A stretch of 64,000 bases of DNA from JAZBPO01 sp963691775 (GTDB lineage: Bacteria > Pseudomonadota > Gammaproteobacteria > Pseudomonadales > Azotimanducaceae). Position 1 is the first letter of the stretch. Every line of letters begins with the position of its first letter. The stretch is from NCBI GenBank assembly GCA_963691775.1, contig OY829369.1:4092001-4156000 (forward strand), written 5' to 3'. Positions 1 to 12,287 of this stretch are shown piece by piece. The position numbers and the translations under genes were made by a program. The notes beneath the pieces are model-generated. The model ran no database searches and had not been told where the DNA came from. It worked only from the letters and a program-made list of their open reading frames with translations.

Positions 1-3205
<3,205 letters not shown>

Positions 3206-3212
3206 TATTCCC

Positions 3213-4949
3213 TCAGGTCTCGCTGGCCGCCCGCTGGCGCGCGTCCCGCAGGGCACGTTCGAGTTGGGCGCGCACGAACGGTTTGCCTATGAAGCCGTGC
3301 GCGATGTCACCTGATTGGCCGAACGCATCTTCCGGTGATTGATAGCCGCTGATCATGATGATCGGAAGGCGCGGGAGGCGAGCCCGAAGGGCATCTGCGG
3401 TCTCCAGGCCGTTCATGCCGGGCATGTGCGCGTCGACCAACGCTGCGACGAGCTCTGGGGTCTCTGCGTTCAGGTGCGCGAGCGCCGCAGCGCCAGATGC
3501 CGCCTCGATCGCTTCGAAACCGAGCCGGCGCAGCATCTTTGCCGTGACCTGAAGCGAGGCAGGCTCGTCGTCGACCACGAGGACCGTGCCCGAGTCAGCG
3601 TGGTCATCTACCTCCGGCGCCTCCGGCGGCGGCGTGGCCTGGGCGGGCTTCGCTACCGGCGTCAAGTGCAGCTGTACTTCGAAACAGGCGCCGTGATCGA
3701 CGTCGATCAGCGCCGCCGTACCGCCGTGGCGGCGCGCGACGGTTGCGACAGTTGCGAGTCCTAGACCGCGACCATCATCGCGGGTCGTGAAGAACGGATC
3801 GAAGATTCGGTCCCGGATGTCTTCTGGAATGCCGGGCCCTTCGTCGCGCATTCGCAGGCCGACGCGGCCAGGGTCATGGCTGTCCATGAACGTTTCGATG
3901 TGAATCCGGTCACCGCGCGTCGACACCTGGGCAGCGTTGCGCAGCAGGTTCAGGCAGAGCTGGCGTAGGCCCGCTTCGTCTGCTTCGAACAGTGGTAGCA
4001 CGCTGGTGTGCGCGACTTCGATCTCTACCCCATCAGGTGCACGTGCTCGTTCGATTGCGGCGCAATCGTCCACCAGATGTTCGAAGTGGATGATGCTTTT
4101 GATGGTCGGACGACCGCCGGCGATGTCCAGAAGCTGCCGCGATAGGGCCAGCAAGGCGTTCGCCGAGCCCGAGATCATGGCAAAGGCTTCTTCCCGATCC
4201 TCCTCGTTCGTTGCCGCGCGCGCGAGGTCTGCGCCGCCAACGACGCCCATCAGGAGATTGTTGTAGTCGTGGGCAACTCCGGAAGCCATCACCCCAAGGC
4301 TCGCCAATTTTTCCTGCTCGATGGTTCGCGCAAGCGCAAGCTCCCGTTCGTCGATTGCGCGCTCCAGCGAAGCGCGGAGTTCGACGAGCTCTTCGATGGA
4401 GCGAATGCGCGCGTAGCGCAGGCCGAATCCCGAAAGGAACGAAATGAAGCAAATCGTGATGTCTGAGACATCCAGATTGGCCGTGCCCGCAAAGCGTACG
4501 GACGCGAGCAGACTCACGGTCCAGACCGCAATTGCGACGAGCATGTGAGTGCGTTCCAGAATCAGGTAAAGAATGCCGATCGCGAGCACGCCGAAAAGCT
4601 GCAGGGAAGGATTGGCGCCGGTCGCAGAAAAGCTGCCGATCATGATCGAGATGTAGGCGGCGGTCGCCACTGTTGCGGCGCCGATCTGCTGCGGAGGACG
4701 ACGCCACCACCAAAAGCCCAGGCCAACGAAACAGCCGTGAAGTACGAGCGCCCAGCGCCGACCGAATTCAGGTTCGAAAAGGACGTGAGCGAGGGCGCCC
4801 GCGCTGCCGCTGAGGCCGACAAGCACGACGATCGGCGCGAGCACGCGACGCATGGTCCCCTCGGCGATCGTTCGCGCGCCCGCGGACAGTCCGCTGTTGA
4901 CGCGCGCCCGTTCCGCCGTGGCCGGCGGTGCCGTGGTGTGCCCGTTCAT
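3213..4949 (-). CDS. Membrane hybrid sensor histidine kinase with C-terminal receiver domain
   Basis: Two-component sensor of 578 residues. About six hydrophobic segments fill residues 35-180, with no obvious periplasmic sensor domain. A short coiled coil (185-215) leads to an H-box GVAHDYNNLL with the phospho-accepting His227. The ATPase domain shows an N-box (Asn338 in LLRNAA), DEGPGIP, the F-box DPFFTT and GRGLGLATV. A receiver domain starts near 455 (VLVVDDEP); the likely phospho-acceptor is Asp506 in LVDAHMPGMNG. I chose the ATG at 4949 (MNGHTTAPP) because GAGGAG lies about 13 bases upstream; the frame stays open to an ATG at 5042, but that extension is Arg/Thr-rich and unlikely to be real. 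No cognate regulator gene is adjacent, so target and signal are unknown. Confidence 0.9.
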   Translation of the reverse strand: MNGHTTAPPATAERARVNSGLSAGARTIAEGTMRRVLAPIVVLVGLSGSAGALAHVLFEPEFGRRWALVLHGCFVGLGFWWWRRPPQQIGAATVATAAYISIMIGSFSATGANPSLQLFGVLAIGILYLILERTHMLVAIAVWTVSLLASVRFAGTANLDVSDITICFISFLSGFGLRYARIRSIEELVELRASLERAIDERELALARTIEQEKLASLGVMASGVAHDYNNLLMGVVGGADLARAATNEEDREEAFAMISGSANALLALSRQLLDIAGGRPTIKSIIHFEHLVDDCAAIERARAPDGVEIEVAHTSVLPLFEADEAGLRQLCLNLLRNAAQVSTRGDRIHIETFMDSHDPGRVGLRMRDEGPGIPEDIRDRIFDPFFTTRDDGRGLGLATVATVARRHGGTAALIDVDHGACFEVQLHLTPVAKPAQATPPPEAPEVDDHADSGTVLVVDDEPASLQVTAKMLRRLGFEAIEAASGAAALAHLNAETPELVAALVDAHMPGMNGLETADALRARLPRLPIIMISGYQSPEDAFGQSGDIAHGFIGKPFVRAQLERALRDARQRAASET

Positions 4950-5121
4950 GCGTTTTCCCGATCTCCTCGTCCGAGGGGTGGTGCGCCGGGTCCGTGCAGT
5001 GTTCCTGATTCGGGTGTGTGCGAGGTGCCCGTTCGTGCGCAAGCGTTGAGGCTGGCTGGCGGCTCCGGATAATGATGCGACGTTATATCCGTAGACTACG
5101 CCGCCCCCTCCTGGAATTCAC

Positions 5122-5925
5122 ATGTCTGTCGCCCTCCGCGAACGCATCGGCCTTCGCGTACTCAATTTCCTTGCGCGAAGCGCATCCTGCCGTCTTTCGC
5201 AGCACGCCTATGGTGCGGCTGCGCGTCAGCGCCTGGACTGGTATCGCCGTCGCGATGCGGCGCCGCAGCCGACCGTACTGTTCTTCTATGGCGGGAACTG
5301 GCGGAGCGGAAGACGCCAGGACTACCGATTCGTGGCCGATACGCTCATATCCCTTGGATGCGACGTGGTGATCCCGGACTACCGCCTCTACCCAGAGGTG
5401 CGCTTTGGCGAGATTCTCGCCGACGCAATCCGGGCTGCGGAAGCAGTCCTCGAGGCTTTGCCGGTAGACACACCGCTGGTTCTGATGGGGCACTCCGCCG
5501 GGGCGCAGCTGGCGGCACTTCTGACGCTGGATGCGAGCCGACTGTCCGCGCCGGAGCGCGTGCGTGGTCTCGTTGGCCTTGCGGGGCCCTATGATTTCTT
5601 TCCGTTCACGGAAGCGGATCACTGGGATCTGTTTGCGCCGAAAGACGCGTACCCGGCTTCGCAAGCGGTCAATTTCGTCCGGCCCGATGCGGCCCCGCTG
5701 TATCTGCTTCACGGCGCTGAGGATCAGCGTGTCCGCAGGGGGCATTCGAAGAGCCTGATGGAGAAACAGCGCGCGGTAGGCGGGACGGCGGAGCGAGAGG
5801 TCTATCCCGGCATGAGCCATGCGCGGATCATCGTCGAGTTCGCGCGGCCTTTCCGTGCGCGCAGCGCGGTGGTGCGGGACGTGCACCGTTTTATCGCCAC
5901 CATTGCCGCGTCGAGCGGGCCATGA
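5122..5925 (+). CDS. Alpha/beta-hydrolase (esterase / BD-FAE-like)
   Basis: A 267-residue cytosolic hydrolase. It has the oxyanion-loop signature FFYGGNW (54-60), a nucleophile elbow GHSAGAQL with Ser125, and a plausible triad completed by Asp201 (GAEDQRV) and His233 (MSHARII). This pattern fits the carboxylesterase/kynurenine-formamidase-like branch of the fold; the substrate cannot be read from sequence. No signal peptide is apparent. The stop overlaps the next start by ATGA (5922-5925), so it is probably co-translated with the GST-like gene. The pair may handle a common xenobiotic or metabolite, but that is inference. Confidence 0.85.
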   Translation: MSVALRERIGLRVLNFLARSASCRLSQHAYGAAARQRLDWYRRRDAAPQPTVLFFYGGNWRSGRRQDYRFVADTLISLGCDVVIPDYRLYPEVRFGEILADAIRAAEAVLEALPVDTPLVLMGHSAGAQLAALLTLDASRLSAPERVRGLVGLAGPYDFFPFTEADHWDLFAPKDAYPASQAVNFVRPDAAPLYLLHGAEDQRVRRGHSKSLMEKQRAVGGTAEREVYPGMSHARIIVEFARPFRARSAVVRDVHRFIATIAASSGP

Positions 5926-7010
5926 GCGTCAAGCTGCATGGTCTGCGCATCTCCTACTACACGGGCAAGATGGAGGCCTATCTCCGGTACAAGGAGATTC
6001 CATTCGAGTTCGTGACGCTGAATCCGGAGCGCATGCGGCGCCTGCGCCGTGAGACCGGTGCAGCACAGATGCCTTCGGTAGAGCTTGCGGACGGTCGCTT
6101 CATGACCGATACGACGCCCATGATCGAGTGGTTCGAGGAGGCGCACAGGGCGCACCCGGTGCTTCCTGATGCTCCCGTTCTCCGGGTGGTGGCGTATCTG
6201 CTCGAGGACTATGCGGACGAGTGGCTTTGGCGACCCGCCATGCACTACCGCTGGAGCTACGCTGCGGATCGCGCGCATCTCGGGCGCCTCATCTCCGATG
6301 AACTGCTGGCAGACGTGCGCTTGCCTGGTCTTTTGAAACGCGCATTCATTCGTCGCCGCCAGCTGCGCCGCTATGTGCGCGGAGATGGCGTCAATGCCCG
6401 TACGTGCCGGCACGTGGAATCGATCTATCTGCGGACCCTGAACCGTCTCGATGCGATCTTTGCCGAACGGCCTTTTCTCCTTGGTGGGCGACCGTCGCTG
6501 GCAGATTTCGGCTTCTTCGCATCCATGTTCCGCCACTTCTCGCAGGATCCAACGGCCTCGACCATCATGCGCGAACGCGCGCCGGGCGTTCTCGAGTGGC
6601 AGGCGCGCCTGTGGAATGCACGCGGGAGTGCCTACGCGAACGCGGCCTGGGCGATGGAGCCTTCTGGCGTCGAGGCGCTTCTTGCTGACGTTGCCACTGC
6701 GTATCTGCCTTATCTGAACGACAACGCACGCGCCTGGCAGGCCGGCCAGGCACATTTTGATCCGCAGATCGAGGGTGTGCAGTACAAGGCGGTACCCGTC
6801 TCCCAGTACCGGGTCTGGTGCCTTGAGCAGTTGCAGAGACGGGTAAAGGCCCTCCCGTTCGAGGCGCGTGCGGACGCGGAGGCGATGCTCGAACGGTACG
6901 GTTGCCTCGCCCCGCTCTTCGAGATCGAGGCGCCCTGTTCGCGCTTCGACGAGGGCGCCGTAGCGCCCTTCCGCGGACGCAAGGTGCACTACCAGAATCG
7001 TCGCAATTGA
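5922..7010 (+). CDS. Glutathione S-transferase family protein
   Basis: A 362-residue protein, longer than a classical GST (about 200-230). The N-terminal thioredoxin-like domain starts with LHGLRISYYTGKMEAYLRY; the QMPSVEL segment carries the expected cis-proline, followed by FMTDTTPMIEWFEE. The helical C-terminal domain includes the family-typical stretch RPFLLGGRPSLADFGFFA. About 120 extra C-terminal residues follow (from about 245) and resemble the extended GSTs of proteobacteria. It overlaps the hydrolase gene by 4 bp. The catalytic residue and substrate are not assignable by eye. Confidence 0.85.
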   Translation: MSVKLHGLRISYYTGKMEAYLRYKEIPFEFVTLNPERMRRLRRETGAAQMPSVELADGRFMTDTTPMIEWFEEAHRAHPVLPDAPVLRVVAYLLEDYADEWLWRPAMHYRWSYAADRAHLGRLISDELLADVRLPGLLKRAFIRRRQLRRYVRGDGVNARTCRHVESIYLRTLNRLDAIFAERPFLLGGRPSLADFGFFASMFRHFSQDPTASTIMRERAPGVLEWQARLWNARGSAYANAAWAMEPSGVEALLADVATAYLPYLNDNARAWQAGQAHFDPQIEGVQYKAVPVSQYRVWCLEQLQRRVKALPFEARADAEAMLERYGCLAPLFEIEAPCSRFDEGAVAPFRGRKVHYQNRRN

Positions 7011-7011
7011 A

Positions 7012-7905
7012 CTGCCTGCCGCAGACCGCTTGGTCGCCACGATCGACACGCGCCGTGCTCGGCGCGCATGCGGACAGTCGTTCCAGACGGCGTGATGCTG
7101 GGTACAGCGCTCGTCCCACAGCATCGGGGTGTCGGGTGTCCAGCTCGCGCGGCAGGTGAGCGCCGGTGTGGCGGCGATCAGATCGAACAGCAGATCCAGG
7201 ATCGCCCGCGATGGCTTCGGGCGCAGGCCCTGGATATGCACGGTGAAGGCCGAATTCACGTAGAGCAGGCGCCGATCGGTGAGGGGATGGCGAGCGAACA
7301 CTGCTTGCTCAGGGCGCGGATCGTCCTCACCCGGGGGCGCCGCGACCCCGTAGGCGCCGACACAGGGCATGGCCCCGTCGTGGACTGCGATCCTGTCTTC
7401 GAGGAAGGCCTGCAGCACGGGCGCGCGCATTTCGTAGGCGAGATACATGTCCGCGAACAGCGTGTCGCCCCCGCCGGCATCCGAGCTCTCGCGCACGTAC
7501 AGCAGTGAGGCCGGGGGGATAGGCATCACGGCTCACGTCTGTGTGCCACGCGTCTCCAGCCGTGTAGCGGGACTGCGCGGTGGTGCGAGCCTCGAGAATC
7601 TCGTCGCCGCTCCGGGCGTGATCGAGTCGATGAACGTGCAGTTCGCCGAATCGACCTCCGAATGCCTAGTGCGCCTCTGGGTCGAGCTCATGGTGGGGCA
7701 ACACGCGGAGCATCCAGTCGGCCGCGCCCGTTCGATTTCCCGGAACCGGCGATCCGATACTTCGTTCAGATCGGCGCCGGAGATCTCGGCGTCGATGTGC
7801 GGCGCGAGCGGCCGCAGGGAGAGGGTCGAGAAGGTTCCGTTGCGTGGCGCGCGTACGGTTGTCGGCGTGTTGGCGCTCCTCTCTGCCCAACCTGAGACGC
7901 GCGTG
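7012..7905 (-). pseudogene. Decayed TauD/TfdA-family 2-oxoglutarate dioxygenase
   Basis: The reverse strand encodes successive pieces of one TauD-like protein in different frames. Piece 1 (about 7850-7740) reads LRPLAPHIDAEISGADL, the family N-terminus. Piece 2 (about 7720-7520) reads ELDPEAH, then a TAG at 7668-7666 where a hydrophobic residue is normal, then AFGGRFGELHVH and AGDAWHTDVS with the HxD iron ligands. Piece 3 (from about 7529) is shifted again beside a run of six C and reads PPASLLYVRE, GGGDTLFADM and RCTQHHAVWND, which carries the distal His, followed by ARRVSIV. At least two frameshifts plus one nonsense codon separate the pieces. The true 3' end is unclear because piece 3 reads on into antisense of the GST gene. 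Original substrate unknown. Confidence 0.85.
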
Positions 7906-8054
7906 TCCGCAGCGCGAGGCTCAAGCGCGCCTGCAGGTCAACGGTACGCATTCGTGCAGGCCCCCGGCATGATCAGTGCCGGGCCGCCGTGCAAGAGACC
8001 GCAAAGCGCAATCGCGATGCCGGCGGTAAGACCGAACGCTGAGGGGGAGAGCGA

Positions 8055-8330
8055 ATGTCCGGCAAGTCACCCATCACTGATCCTGCAGGCTACTGGCGCG
8101 CCAATCTGCGCCTGACGATCGGTCTGCTCGTCATCTGGTTCGTCGTCTCCTACGGATGCGGGATTCTCCTGCGCGACTTTCTCGATCAGTTCAGCGTTGG
8201 CGGTGCGCCCATGGGCCTCTGGTTTGCGCAGCAGGGCTCGATCTACGTATTCGTGGCGCTGATCTTCTACTACTGCCGCGCGATGAAGCGCGTCGAGGCC
8301 CGCTTCAGCGGGAAGGCAGAGGCGGACTGA
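8055..8330 (+). CDS. DUF4212 small subunit of a sodium:solute symporter
   Basis: A 91-residue membrane protein with two hydrophobic helices (about 18-40 and 55-75), the size and layout of DUF4212 proteins. YWRANLRLTIGLLVIWF and FAQQGSIYVFV are typical of that family. These proteins are encoded directly before a VC_2705-type symporter and are thought to form its small subunit. The start follows a strong purine-rich RBS (GAGGGGGAGAG). The stop is two bases before the next start, so the pair is surely co-transcribed. Confidence 0.93.
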   Translation: MSGKSPITDPAGYWRANLRLTIGLLVIWFVVSYGCGILLRDFLDQFSVGGAPMGLWFAQQGSIYVFVALIFYYCRAMKRVEARFSGKAEAD

Positions 8331-8332
8331 AA

Positions 8333-10099
8333 ATGGATCAGACCTTCTGGAGCTTCTTCTTCGTCGGGGCTTCGTTCGCGGCCTACATCGGTATTGCAAT
8401 CTGGTCTCGCGCAGGCTCCACGGGCGACTTCTATGTCGCCGGCCACGACGTGCATCCGATGGTCAACGGCATGGCCACCGCTGCGGACTGGATGTCCGCC
8501 GCGTCCTTTCTCTCGATGGCGGGGCTCATTGCGTTCCTCGGCTACGGCGGCAGTGTCTACCTCATGGGGTGGACGGGCGGATACGTGCTCCTTGCGCTTC
8601 TGCTCGCACCCTTCCTGCGCGAGTTCGGCAAGTTCACGGTTCCGGACTTTGTCGGGGATCGCTACTACTCCACGGCTGCGCGCGTGGTTGCGGTGATTTG
8701 TGCGCTCGCGGTGTCTTTCACTTACATCGCTGGCCAAATGAAGGGGGTCGGCGTCGCGTTTTCCGGTTTCCTCGGCATCCCCTTCGAGTGGGGCATCGTG
8801 ATCGGCATGGTGATCGTCTTCTTCTACGCCGTGCTGGGCGGCATGAAGGGCATTACGTATACGCAGGTTGCGCAGTACTGCGTGCTCATCTTTGCCTACA
8901 CGGTACCGGCGATCTTCATGTCCATGATCATCACAGGCAATCCGATACCGCAGCTCGGTTTCGTTTCCGATATGCGCGGTGAGGACATGGCGATGCTCGC
9001 GAAGCTTGATCAGGTCGTCACGGCTCTCGGTTTCCGCGAGTACACGCAGACAGACAAGTCCACCCTTGATGTCTTCTGCATCACGGCTGCGCTCATGTTC
9101 GGCACGGCGGGTCTTCCGCACGTGATCATCCGTTTCTTCACCGTGAAGTCGGCGCACGCTGCGCGCATTTCTGCCGGCTGGGCGCTGATGTTCATCGCGA
9201 TTCTTTACACCACGGCGCCCGCAGTAGGCGCCTTTGCGCGCCTGAATTTCGTCGACTCCGTGAATGAGGCGACCTATGTGGAAGCGCAGGGGACGGCTGC
9301 GTACGCACGCGCCGCGCAGGCGGTAACCGCCGCGGGCGGCGAGCCCGTACCGGCCTGGTTCAAGACCTGGGAAGCGACGGGGCTGGTGGCGTTCGAGGAC
9401 AAGAATGGCGATGGCCGGATGCAGGTCCGTGGCCCGGCCGCCCCGGACGGTCTGGAGAACGAAGTTGAAGCGAATCGCGACATTTTCGTGCTCGCGAACC
9501 CGGAGATCGCGGAACTACCGGCCTGGGTCATCGGTCTGGTGGTTGCCGGCGGCATGGCTGCGGCCCTGTCCACTGCTGCGGGTCTGCTCATGGTCATCTC
9601 CTCAGCGGTCAGTCATGACCTCTGCCGGCGGACTTTCTTCCCGGAGATGGATGATCGGCGTGAGCTCGTGGTTGCGCGCGCGTCGGCGGCCGGGGCCGTG
9701 GTGGCGGCGGGCCTCCTCGGCCTCTATGCCTCCCAGCTCGGCTTCGTTGCGCAGGTGGTCGCGTTTGCCTTCGGAATCGCGGCCGCGTCCCTGTTCCCGA
9801 TCATCTTTCTCGGAATTTTCTGGAAGCGCATGAATCGGGCGGGTGCGATCGTCACCATGGTTACGGGGCTTGCCTCGACCACCCTCTACATCTGTTACTT
9901 CAAGTTCTGGGGCGGTACTCAAGCGCAGTGGTTTCTCGGCGTGTCGCCGGAGGGGATCGGCTTCGTCTTCATGTGGCTGTCAGGAGCGCTGGGCGCTGCA
10001 GTAGCGTTGCTGACGGCGCCGCCGCCGCAGGATGTTCAGAATCTGGTCGAGGACATCCGCATTCCCGGAAGGCGAACGGACGCACTCGCTGCGGGCTGA
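8333..10099 (+). CDS. Sodium:solute symporter, VC_2705 / ActP-like family
   Basis: A 588-residue SSS-family permease with about 13 hydrophobic segments, predicted to import a small carboxylate such as acetate with Na+. Family-typical segments are FYVAGHDVHPMVNGMATAAD near the N-terminus, FTYIAGQMKGVGVAFSGFLG, and GGMAAALSTAAGLLMVISSA. A hydrophilic loop near residues 310-390 contains EDKNGDGRMQV, an EF-hand-like Dx[DN]xDG element that I recall from this subfamily. I chose the ATG at 8333, directly after the DUF4212 stop; the frame is open farther upstream but overlaps that gene. The substrate is not proven by sequence. Confidence 0.93.
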   Translation: MDQTFWSFFFVGASFAAYIGIAIWSRAGSTGDFYVAGHDVHPMVNGMATAADWMSAASFLSMAGLIAFLGYGGSVYLMGWTGGYVLLALLLAPFLREFGKFTVPDFVGDRYYSTAARVVAVICALAVSFTYIAGQMKGVGVAFSGFLGIPFEWGIVIGMVIVFFYAVLGGMKGITYTQVAQYCVLIFAYTVPAIFMSMIITGNPIPQLGFVSDMRGEDMAMLAKLDQVVTALGFREYTQTDKSTLDVFCITAALMFGTAGLPHVIIRFFTVKSAHAARISAGWALMFIAILYTTAPAVGAFARLNFVDSVNEATYVEAQGTAAYARAAQAVTAAGGEPVPAWFKTWEATGLVAFEDKNGDGRMQVRGPAAPDGLENEVEANRDIFVLANPEIAELPAWVIGLVVAGGMAAALSTAAGLLMVISSAVSHDLCRRTFFPEMDDRRELVVARASAAGAVVAAGLLGLYASQLGFVAQVVAFAFGIAAASLFPIIFLGIFWKRMNRAGAIVTMVTGLASTTLYICYFKFWGGTQAQWFLGVSPEGIGFVFMWLSGALGAAVALLTAPPPQDVQNLVEDIRIPGRRTDALAAG

Positions 10100-10338
10100 G
10101 GCCCTGACCCGCAGTGCGCGGCCCGCGGCCCGCGGGCGACGCACGCCCCGTGCCAGCGCAGACGCATTGTTCTTGGCGAGCATGCGAAGCTCGGCGAGAC
10201 GGTCATCCTCGGTGCGCACCAAAGACGTGGCACGGTCTGGTGGTCCAGCGGTCCAGCGGTCCAGCGGTCCAGCGGTCCAGCGGTCCAGCGGCGCCTGCTG
10301 TCGTACGTCGGCGTTCAGCGCGATCGGGCGCAGCGCGG
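10100..10338. other. 239-base gap with no convincing gene
   Basis: This gap between the convergent symporter and GNAT genes holds a GC-rich stretch with repeated GCCCGCGG elements near 10120, a short antisense reading frame without recognisable similarity, and the octamer tandem repeat annotated separately. I see no RNA gene and no U-tract terminator. Confidence 0.6.
10242..10289 (+). repeat. Octanucleotide tandem repeat, six copies of GGTCCAGC
   Basis: Six perfect head-to-tail copies of the 8-mer GGTCCAGC run without interruption and end in GGCGCC. The tract lies between the 3' ends of two convergent genes. The copy number may vary among strains. No coding role is apparent, since a unit of 8 would shift frame with every copy change. 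Confidence 0.97.
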
Positions 10339-10887
10339 CTAGGTGAGCATGCCCGGCGTCCACTCTGGCGCGAGCAGGCCGAGGAGGGCGCTGTCCTGCA
10401 CTTCGCCCGTGGCTCGCCAGCGGTCGCGCAGATGCCCTTCGGTAACGAAGCCCTGGCGCTCCAACAACCGGATCGAGGGGGTGTTGCGGGGGTCGACATC
10501 GGCCTCGATGCGATGCAGGCCAAGGGTGCTGATCGCGTGCGTCAGCACGCACTCGATCAATTCGGTGCCATAACCCTGGCCCCGGCGGTCGCGATGAACG
10601 GCATAGCCTATTTCCCCGCGCAGGTTCTCGAGGCTCAGCGCGCTCAGGAAGGCGATGCCTATGAGCGCATCATCGTCGAAGGCGATCCAATCGATGAGCG
10701 TTCCGTCCGCGCGGGCCTTCAGGCGCGTTTCGATCCACGCCTTCCCTGCGTCGAGGTCCGCCAGCGGTCCATGCGCCCAGTAGCGGGTCGTTTCTTCATC
10801 CGCGAACAGATCCTGCAGCGCGGCGGCGTCGTCCGGGTCGGTTGGCCGTAGCGCGAGGCGCGCGCTGCGCAGCACGGGATGAGTCAT
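10339..10887 (-). CDS. GNAT-family N-acetyltransferase, RimJ/RimL-like
   Basis: A 182-residue acetyltransferase. It opens with LRSARLALRPTDPDDAAAL, typical of the RimJ/RimL branch that acetylates N-terminal amines or small molecules. The acetyl-CoA pyrophosphate loop is RRGQGYGTEL, and IRLLERQGFVTEGHLRD is the usual C-terminal motif. I chose the ATG at 10887, which overlaps the stop of the Nudix gene as ATGA, so the two are translationally coupled; the frame is open 24 codons upstream but would run inside that gene. Acceptor substrate unknown. Confidence 0.9.
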   Translation of the reverse strand: MTHPVLRSARLALRPTDPDDAAALQDLFADEETTRYWAHGPLADLDAGKAWIETRLKARADGTLIDWIAFDDDALIGIAFLSALSLENLRGEIGYAVHRDRRGQGYGTELIECVLTHAISTLGLHRIEADVDPRNTPSIRLLERQGFVTEGHLRDRWRATGEVQDSALLGLLAPEWTPGMLT

Positions 10888-11432
10888 CGGCGCAGAGACA
10901 TCGGGATACGGATGTCCCCCATCCGTACGGGATAGACGTGGCGCGTTCGGTCCTCGCACCAGTACCGCAGCGTGTCTCGTACGACGGGGAAAGACAGGTC
11001 GTCCCAGGGAATCTCGTCCGCATCAAAGAGCGCGACCTCAAGGCTTTCAGGCCCGGCTTCGAAGCGACCACCGATCAGCTGGCCGCGGAAGAACATGTGT
11101 ACCTGATTGATGTGAGGGAGATTGAAGATCGTGTACAGGGCTTCGATTTCTATATCTGCCCGCGCCTCTTCCCACGTTTCCCGCGCGGCTCCCTCGGCCG
11201 TGGTCTCGTCGTTTTCCATGAAGCCCGCGGGCAGGGTCCAGTGGCCGCGCCGCGGCTCGATAGCGCGGCGCGCGAGCAGAACGCGAGCCCCAGCGGTGAC
11301 AAGGCAGCCGGTGACGATCTTGGGATTCGAGTAGTGAATCGCACCGCAGCCTTCGCACACGTCCCGCTCGCGATCGTCGAGTTCGGGAATGCGGCGCACA
11401 AGCGGTGTGGCGCACTCAGGACAAAAGCGCAC
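10884..11432 (-). CDS. Nudix hydrolase with N-terminal zinc ribbon
   Basis: A 182-residue pyrophosphohydrolase. The zinc ribbon is formed by Cys4/Cys7 (CPEC) and Cys26/Cys29 (CEGC). The Nudix box GX5EX7REUXEE is complete from Gly70 to Glu89 (GFMENDE...RETWEE). Zinc-ribbon Nudix proteins usually act on nucleotide-sugar or ADP-ribose-type substrates; the exact one is unknown. The start is a GTG at 11432, chosen because AAGGAGG sits 5 bases upstream. A much longer frame continues upstream, but it is antisense to the carbonic-anhydrase gene and not credible. Confidence 0.92.
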   Translation of the reverse strand: MRFCPECATPLVRRIPELDDRERDVCEGCGAIHYSNPKIVTGCLVTAGARVLLARRAIEPRRGHWTLPAGFMENDETTAEGAARETWEEARADIEIEALYTIFNLPHINQVHMFFRGQLIGGRFEAGPESLEVALFDADEIPWDDLSFPVVRDTLRYWCEDRTRHVYPVRMGDIRIPMSLRR

Positions 11433-11549
11433 GGCTGCCTCCTTGGGTCGGCGAGCTAGCATAACAATCGGATGCGGATCGAGCCGCGGAGAACGATTTG
11501 GCGCGTTATCATCCCGGCCCGCCAAACAGCAGTGAGTGGAGAGCCCACC

Positions 11550-12071
11550 ATGATCTATGCCCTTGGTGACCGCCGCCTCGAGACGCGCGGCGAGCACTGG
11601 ATCGCAGAGACGGCGGTCGTGGTCGGCGACGTGCTGCTCGAGGAGAACGCGAGCATCTGGTGGGGTGCAGTGCTCCGCGGCGACAACGAACGCATCACCG
11701 TTGGCCGCAATTCGAACGTGCAGGATGGCAGCGTGCTGCACACGGATATGGGATCGCCGCTCGTGATCGGGGCGGATGTTACCGTTGGGCACATGGTCAT
11801 GCTGCACGGCTGCACGATCGGTGACGGCTCGCTTGTCGGGATTGGTGCCGTAGTGCTCAACAACGCGAAGATCGGTAAGAACTGCATCATCGGCGCGAAA
11901 GCTCTGATTCCCGAAGGCAAGGAAATTCCGGATAACTCGCTGGTGATGGGCGCGCCCGGCAAGATCGTGCGTGAGCTCAGCGACGCGCATCGCGAAATGC
12001 TTGTCCAGGGTGCCAGCCACTACGTGGATAACGCCCGACGCTATCGGACTAAGCTGGAGCGGATCGATTGA
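11550..12071 (+). CDS. Gamma-class carbonic anhydrase family protein (YrdA-like)
   Basis: A 173-residue left-handed beta-helix protein built of hexapeptide repeats. The three metal-binding histidines of the family are present: His64 (VLHTD), His81 and His86 (VGHMVMLHGC). Such proteins may hydrate CO2 or act as homologues without measurable activity. The ATG at 11550 follows GGAGAG. The stop TGA overlaps the TTG start of the DUF1289 gene, indicating an operon. The divergent Nudix gene begins 118 bases upstream, leaving room for a shared promoter region. Confidence 0.92.
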   Translation: MIYALGDRRLETRGEHWIAETAVVVGDVLLEENASIWWGAVLRGDNERITVGRNSNVQDGSVLHTDMGSPLVIGADVTVGHMVMLHGCTIGDGSLVGIGAVVLNNAKIGKNCIIGAKALIPEGKEIPDNSLVMGAPGKIVRELSDAHREMLVQGASHYVDNARRYRTKLERID

Positions 12072-12271
12072 GCGCGCCAGAGCAGGCAGCGCCCCGCGTG
12101 GGATCGCCTTGCGTCTCCATCTGCCTGCTTGACGAGCAGAATGTGTGTACGGGCTGCTTTCGAACCGCTGACGAGATCACGGACTGGAGCGCGCTCGACG
12201 ACGACGCCCGCCGCGCCGTGATCTTGGCAACCCATGATCGGATGCGCGCGGCAGGCGCGCTCTTCGACTGA
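12068..12271 (+). CDS. DUF1289 small cysteine-rich protein
   Basis: A 67-residue protein with the DUF1289 signature: CVSICLLDEQNVCTGCFRT, where four cysteines probably bind zinc or a cluster, followed by EITDWSALDDDARRAV. Function of the family is unknown. Translation probably starts at the TTG at 12068, overlapping the carbonic-anhydrase stop. purT follows 16 bases downstream on the same strand. Confidence 0.9.
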   Translation: MSAPEQAAPRVGSPCVSICLLDEQNVCTGCFRTADEITDWSALDDDARRAVILATHDRMRAAGALFD

Positions 12272-12287
12272 GCGAGGGACGCCTTTC

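Noticed and set aside
10036..10233. Small minus-strand protein gene in the gap after the symporter
   Set aside because: No RBS, overlaps the symporter 3' end, and its composition follows the local GC bias.
10242..10289. CRISPR-like array
   Set aside because: Units are 8 bases, directly abutting, with no spacers and no cas genes.
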